The translations under genes and the position numbers were made by a program. The notes under the pieces were generated by a model. It saw only the letters and a program-made list of their open reading frames with translations. It did not search any database and was not told the origin of the DNA. A DNA stretch of 8,043 nucleotides from Methanosarcinales archaeon (lineage in GTDB: Archaea > Halobacteriota > Methanosarcinia > Methanosarcinales > Methanogasteraceae), in assembly GCA_030672605.1 (NCBI GenBank), contig DAOVGE010000062.1:1-8043 (forward strand), read 5' to 3'. Below are positions 5,625 through 8,043 of the stretch, piece after piece; position 1 is the stretch's first letter, and each line of letters starts with the position of its first letter.

Positions 5625-7130
5625 ATGGTTGAGATCGAACTCGATAACAAACCCATCATCGTGCCTGATAATTCCACGCTCGCAGATGTGGTTGAGAATG
5701 CAGAGATTCCATACAAGGGAACCACAATCGCAATCATCAAGGGGGTTGCGGAGTCGCGAGAGGCGACTGCTGAGTACCTGATCAGTACGACAAAAGGCGA
5801 TATCGGGATTGAGTTGTCAGCGTATCAGGATGTCTGGCAGGATGCGCAACCCAAGATCGCGGGTTCCGGAATCAGATGGGTCGGAAGAGAGGCGCTCGCA
5901 TTTGGTCCGTTCAAAACCGCTATCACCCCCTCCCACCGCGACCGCGAATACACGCGCTGGGACGTACTGCTTGGCACAGGCGGCTATGATTCCAACCACA
6001 CATATCTGGTACTCTCAAAGCAGATGCACACCGCGGTGCACGGAGCACCAGCAGATGGTGGCGTCATCGGTAGGGTCGTGAGCGGGAGAGGTATTGTCGA
6101 CTCACTCACAACAGGCGACTCGATCACAGGAATCACTCCGATTGAGCGATGGGAGACCGTCGTAAACAAGATCGTGACAACGGATCTCTCAACCAAGATC
6201 GAGCCAGGGATGCGCATATTCACACATTCCGCAATCGAACTGTCATCAGACACCCCTTACGGCGCAGAGCACTTTTTAGCGGCAGCAGAAGATAACAAAC
6301 TTATATTTAGCACCATCTCACATTCGTTTGCATCAACGGAATTGCTGCAGGGCGAGGAGTGCATCTTCGAGCGGAAAGAGCCGAGAATGGCAGGGATAGT
6401 AACGGTTAGAGTAAATGGTGCTGGGATGGGGCGAGTATACATATCCAAACTCGACAAGACCTCATCTCCGAGCCATTCGGTGGTTGGCAGGGTGGCGCGC
6501 GGCATGGAGTTGATCCAGCTCATAGGGGACGATCAGGAGATTGCGCTGGATGTCGATCCAGTGCGGATCATGCTGCTCGGAAAAACGCTCAAAGCCGCAG
6601 AAGAAGAGCTCTCAACTCGCGGCATAACCATGCGTCGCGACGGAGAGGTCGAGGACGTGGACATGGTCGTGCAGCAGACTCCTGAGACCACAATACAGAT
6701 TGTGGAGGCAGGGGAGGTTACTGTACGCGGCGTCTCTGATAAGAATCTGATAAAAATCGAACTCTATGACGATCTCGCTCCGGCTACGATCGGTTTCTTC
6801 AGGCATGCCCTCGGACTTCTTAAATCGCCTGTTGGCGCGCTTCCGGTCTTTGCAGCGTACGAGGGTACCAGACTCTTCAAGGTGCCCGAGGTAAAGAAAG
6901 AGATCATGCCTGAGAACATGCCATCCGACAATGTATCAGCCGGCGAGATCGGGGTTACCAATCAGGCTGCAAAATACGCCCAGATGATCGGCGTGAAGCT
7001 CACTGATGATACGAGATATGGTCCGTCCGGCGAGAAATTCGCGTACACGAATATCATAGGCAGGGTCGTCGATCTCGAGAAACTGAACGAGATCGGGGAA
7101 GGGGCTGTCGTCTATGTAACGGAGGTGTGA
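5625..7130 (+). CDS. mmp3: Methanogenesis marker protein 3 (UPF0288), MCR activation partner
   Basis: Mmp3 is found only with MCR and has been reported to co-purify with McrC, Mmp7, Mmp17 and AtwA in the MCR-activating component A3a. The 501 residues begin with a beta-grasp-like module (about 1-40, VEIELDNKPIIVPDNSTL). Three segments follow, each ending with a cyclophilin-type motif: IGRVVSGRGIVDSL (148-161), VGRVARGMELIQLI (287-300) and IGRVVDLEKLNEI (478-490). The last segment also has IKIELYDDLAPATIGFFRHAL (376-396), very like the beginning of cyclophilins, but the catalytic FHR arginine motif is replaced by RLFKV (416-420). A prolyl isomerase activity is thus unlikely and a binding or scaffold role more plausible. 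ATG 5625 has only a weak upstream GTGGGA and probably depends on coupling to atwA. The mmp6 ribosome binding site lies in its last codons. Confidence 0.92.
   Translation: MVEIELDNKPIIVPDNSTLADVVENAEIPYKGTTIAIIKGVAESREATAEYLISTTKGDIGIELSAYQDVWQDAQPKIAGSGIRWVGREALAFGPFKTAITPSHRDREYTRWDVLLGTGGYDSNHTYLVLSKQMHTAVHGAPADGGVIGRVVSGRGIVDSLTTGDSITGITPIERWETVVNKIVTTDLSTKIEPGMRIFTHSAIELSSDTPYGAEHFLAAAEDNKLIFSTISHSFASTELLQGEECIFERKEPRMAGIVTVRVNGAGMGRVYISKLDKTSSPSHSVVGRVARGMELIQLIGDDQEIALDVDPVRIMLLGKTLKAAEEELSTRGITMRRDGEVEDVDMVVQQTPETTIQIVEAGEVTVRGVSDKNLIKIELYDDLAPATIGFFRHALGLLKSPVGALPVFAAYEGTRLFKVPEVKKEIMPENMPSDNVSAGEIGVTNQAAKYAQMIGVKLTDDTRYGPSGEKFAYTNIIGRVVDLEKLNEIGEGAVVYVTEV
7121..7127 (+). promoter_or_regulatory. 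Ribosome binding site inside the end of mmp3, sets the mmp6 TTG start
   Basis: GGAGGTG is a near-perfect Shine-Dalgarno sequence six bases before TTG 7134. It covers the last codons of mmp3, whose stop is 7128-7130. This makes TTG the credible start despite being a rare codon, because no other start lies in range, and it implies translation of mmp6 from the atwA-mmp3 message. Confidence 0.8.
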
Positions 7131-7133
7131 ATC

Positions 7134-7538
7134 TTGGGCAAAATAACCAGACTGGTCGTATTATCGTCCGAACTTCCGAGCGAGATGCATCTGATGATCT
7201 ACGAGCTACACGCGGATGTTACGATCAAGGAGACGTGCTTCGGCATGCTCATACATGGAGAAGAGCCCATCGTTCAGGCGCTCGTCAATACCATCAGGAA
7301 GATTGATCCGGGCGCGTTCATCAAGGAGCGCGGTTTCGTTCCCGGAGACCCGAGAAGATGCCGTGCGGATCGTGGCGGGGGTGCACGTCCCGGGTTTTAC
7401 TCGCTCAATAAGGAGTATAAGCTGCTTCCGGCAATCAGCAACGCGATTGCAAAACTGTCACTGCCATACGAGCCCGAGCAGGTGGCGAAGCCGGAGAAGA
7501 TTTCGGTTGATCGGTTGCGCGAGATCATGGGTCGTTGA
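7134..7538 (+). CDS. mmp6: Methanogenesis marker protein 6
   Basis: Mmp6 is a small soluble protein conserved in MCR-bearing archaea; I know of no proven biochemical role. Its place after atwA and mmp3 suggests a link to MCR maturation or activation. The 134 residues carry the family's hallmark, GDPRRCRADRGGGARPGF (71-88), with one conserved cysteine (Cys76) and a Gly/Arg-rich loop that could bind a phosphate or RNA-like ligand. YKLLPAISNAI follows at 95-105. The N-terminal half (LVVLSSELPSEMHLMIYELH) looks like an alpha/beta fold. It begins with TTG three bases after the mmp3 stop. In many methanogens mmp5 and other marker genes come next; here a repeat-filled gap follows instead. Confidence 0.9.
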   Translation: MGKITRLVVLSSELPSEMHLMIYELHADVTIKETCFGMLIHGEEPIVQALVNTIRKIDPGAFIKERGFVPGDPRRCRADRGGGARPGFYSLNKEYKLLPAISNAIAKLSLPYEPEQVAKPEKISVDRLREIMGR

Positions 7539-7568
7539 TGTGTGTCATTTGCCCACATGTACGTGTTT

Positions 7569-7650
7569 AGCTAACCACGAGGTTACACAGTCTGCGAAGC
7601 AGCGGCGCAGCCATCTCCACAAGATTTCTGTGTTAATCTCGTGAAATTTT
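7569..7650. repeat. Repeat B, full copy (imperfect inverted repeat)
   Basis: The left arm CACGAGGTTACACAG (7576-7590) pairs with the right arm CTGTGTTAATCTCGTG (7628-7643) with one mismatch and one extra base. The loop is GC-rich (about 7591-7627). Positions 7620-7635 are identical to 616-631 in the other gap. It starts 30 bases after the mmp6 stop, so its hairpin would lie in the 3' end of the cluster transcript. It recalls the widespread intergenic CCACAGAG...CTCTGTGG type of repeat. Confidence 0.7.
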
Positions 7651-7653
7651 ATA

Positions 7654-7670
7654 ATGGTCAATCTGACCAT
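7654..7670. repeat. Perfect short inverted repeat after repeat B
   Basis: ATGGTCA (7654-7660) and TGACCAT (7664-7670) flank a three-base loop, giving a compact seven-pair hairpin. There is no T run right after it, so it is not a typical intrinsic terminator. It lies between repeats B and A. Confidence 0.5.
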
Positions 7671-7714
7671 GAACACAAGAGCGAGCGATGCTCATACAGG
7701 ATCAACAACAGGAG

Positions 7715-7860
7715 GATTTTTGTTCTTCGTGTCTTTGCGCCCTCGCGTCTTTGCGTTCTCATTCTCAGTTTAACGCAAAGCCGCAAAGTCGCAGAGACGC
7801 GAAGAGTATTGTCAACCCATGTCTCAACGTTTTCCGTGTTGTTGCACATCCGACTGACCA
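7715..7860. repeat. Dispersed inverted repeat A, copy 2
   Basis: The arms pair from CTTCGTGTC at 7725 to GACGCGAAG ending at 7804, with several GTCTTTGCG words on the left and CGCAAAG words on the right around AGTTTAACG. The conserved tail at 7835-7858 differs from 209-232 by one base of 24. It is in the same orientation as copy 1. The short open frames that cross it in several directions translate to the low-information Arg/Leu/Ser strings typical of this repeat and are not genes. Confidence 0.8.
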
Positions 7861-7864
7861 TTAC

Positions 7865-7908
7865 ATAATCTCGTGAAATTTCCTGGTTTTTTCGCCTCAG
7901 CTAACCAC
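7865..7908. repeat. Repeat B fragments on the far side of repeat A
   Basis: TAATCTCGTGAAATTT at 7866-7881 is identical to 7634-7649, and AGCTAACCAC at 7899-7908 is identical to 7569-7578. Pieces of repeat B thus flank repeat A on both sides. This could come from a tandem B array broken by A, or from duplication on insertion of A. A T run (7887-7892) lies between the fragments. Confidence 0.6.
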
Positions 7909-7982
7909 ATACGCCCACCCTATCTTTTTTATCCAGCCCCATAGCACAGAAAAGATTATCACATCACAGATCGATACTGGAT

Positions 7983-7987
7983 GAGGG
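7983..7987 (+). promoter_or_regulatory. Ribosome binding site for the last reading frame
   Basis: GAGGG lies six bases before ATG 7994. The ATG at 7981, which precedes the site, opens a frame that stops within 17 codons, so 7994 is the better start. Confidence 0.5.
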
Positions 7988-7993
7988 TAATAG

Positions 7994-8043
7994 ATGTCAT
8001 TCAGAAGCTTCATCGACCAGCTAATAACCGATAACCAGTTAAC
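7994..8043 (+). CDS. Partial CDS, probable UbiD-family decarboxylase N-terminus
   Basis: Only the first 16 codons are present (MSFRSFIDQLITDNQL) before the window ends. Archaeal UbiD-type decarboxylases commonly begin with an M-[S]-[F/L]-R-x-F-[I/L]-x-x-L pattern followed by a short helix and L or I, and this fits well. UbiD enzymes use prenylated FMN to decarboxylate aromatic or unsaturated acids. The catalytic Glu/Asp/Arg residues lie beyond the window, so the name rests on a short similarity. The GAGGG site supports the start, and the gene is separated from mmp6 by the repeat region. Confidence 0.45.
   Translation, partial: MSFRSFIDQLITDNQL

Noticed and set aside
4985..5740. 251-codon open frame on the - strand opposite atwA and the start of mmp3
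   Set aside because: It is antisense to strongly conserved ABC ATPase motifs and shows no recognisable domain.
7641..7876. Three overlapping open frames of 62-75 codons on both strands in the right-hand gap
   Set aside because: They read through repeat A. The Arg/Leu/Ser-rich translations are the usual artefact of this repeat, and none has a credible ribosome binding site and start.
7887..7930. T runs at 7887-7892 and 7925-7930 as terminators of the mmp6 transcript
   Set aside because: They are about 350-390 bases past the mmp6 stop and each is only six Ts. Possible, but not supportable from sequence alone.

Overview
The window is almost certainly from an archaeon with methyl-coenzyme M reductase (MCR), meaning a methanogen or an anaerobic methane or alkane oxidiser. 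The main evidence is a tight cluster on the + strand: atwA (MCR activation component A2), the methanogenesis marker gene mmp3 and the marker gene mmp6. The archaeal replication factor C large subunit, the archaeal-type MoaA, BRE/TATA-like promoter elements and strong GGAGG-type ribosome binding sites agree. The style of RfcL and AtwA suggests the Methanosarcinales/ANME/Syntrophoarchaeum side of the Euryarchaeota, but I cannot fix the lineage from the sequence alone.

Layout. Positions 1-721 hold no convincing gene. They contain one copy of a dispersed inverted repeat (repeat A), a chain of small hairpins, part of a second repeat (repeat B) and a perfect 16-bp palindrome. A small membrane-anchored or secreted hypothetical gene lies on the - strand at 722-1054. 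It has a good ribosome binding site and TATA box upstream, but no normal in-frame start codon next to that site. rfcL follows on the - strand (1460-2878). It is divergent from moaA (2942-3904, +) across a 63-bp shared promoter region. moaA carries an unusual in-frame GGT/AGT microsatellite that encodes a Gly/Ser run. A BRE/TATA promoter overlapping the moaA stop codon, with an inverted repeat just after the TATA box, starts the atwA (3992-5596), mmp3 (5625-7130), mmp6 (7134-7538) cluster. From 7539 to 7993 the DNA is gene-free and again made of repeats B and A. A new reading frame that looks like the first codons of a UbiD-family decarboxylase begins at 7994 and runs off the window.

How the genes fit together. 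AtwA is the ATPase of the complex that reduces the nickel of coenzyme F430 so that MCR becomes active, and Mmp3 co-purifies with that complex. Mmp6 is conserved with them but has no proven role that I know of. MoaA makes the first intermediate of molybdopterin/tungstopterin, which formylmethanofuran dehydrogenase needs. RfcL loads the sliding clamp at replication forks. The least described parts are the repeat-rich gaps at both ends, which share the same two repeat families, the tandem cyclophilin-like organisation of Mmp3, and the MoaA microsatellite. I found no CRISPR array, tRNA, rRNA, transposase or defence system.
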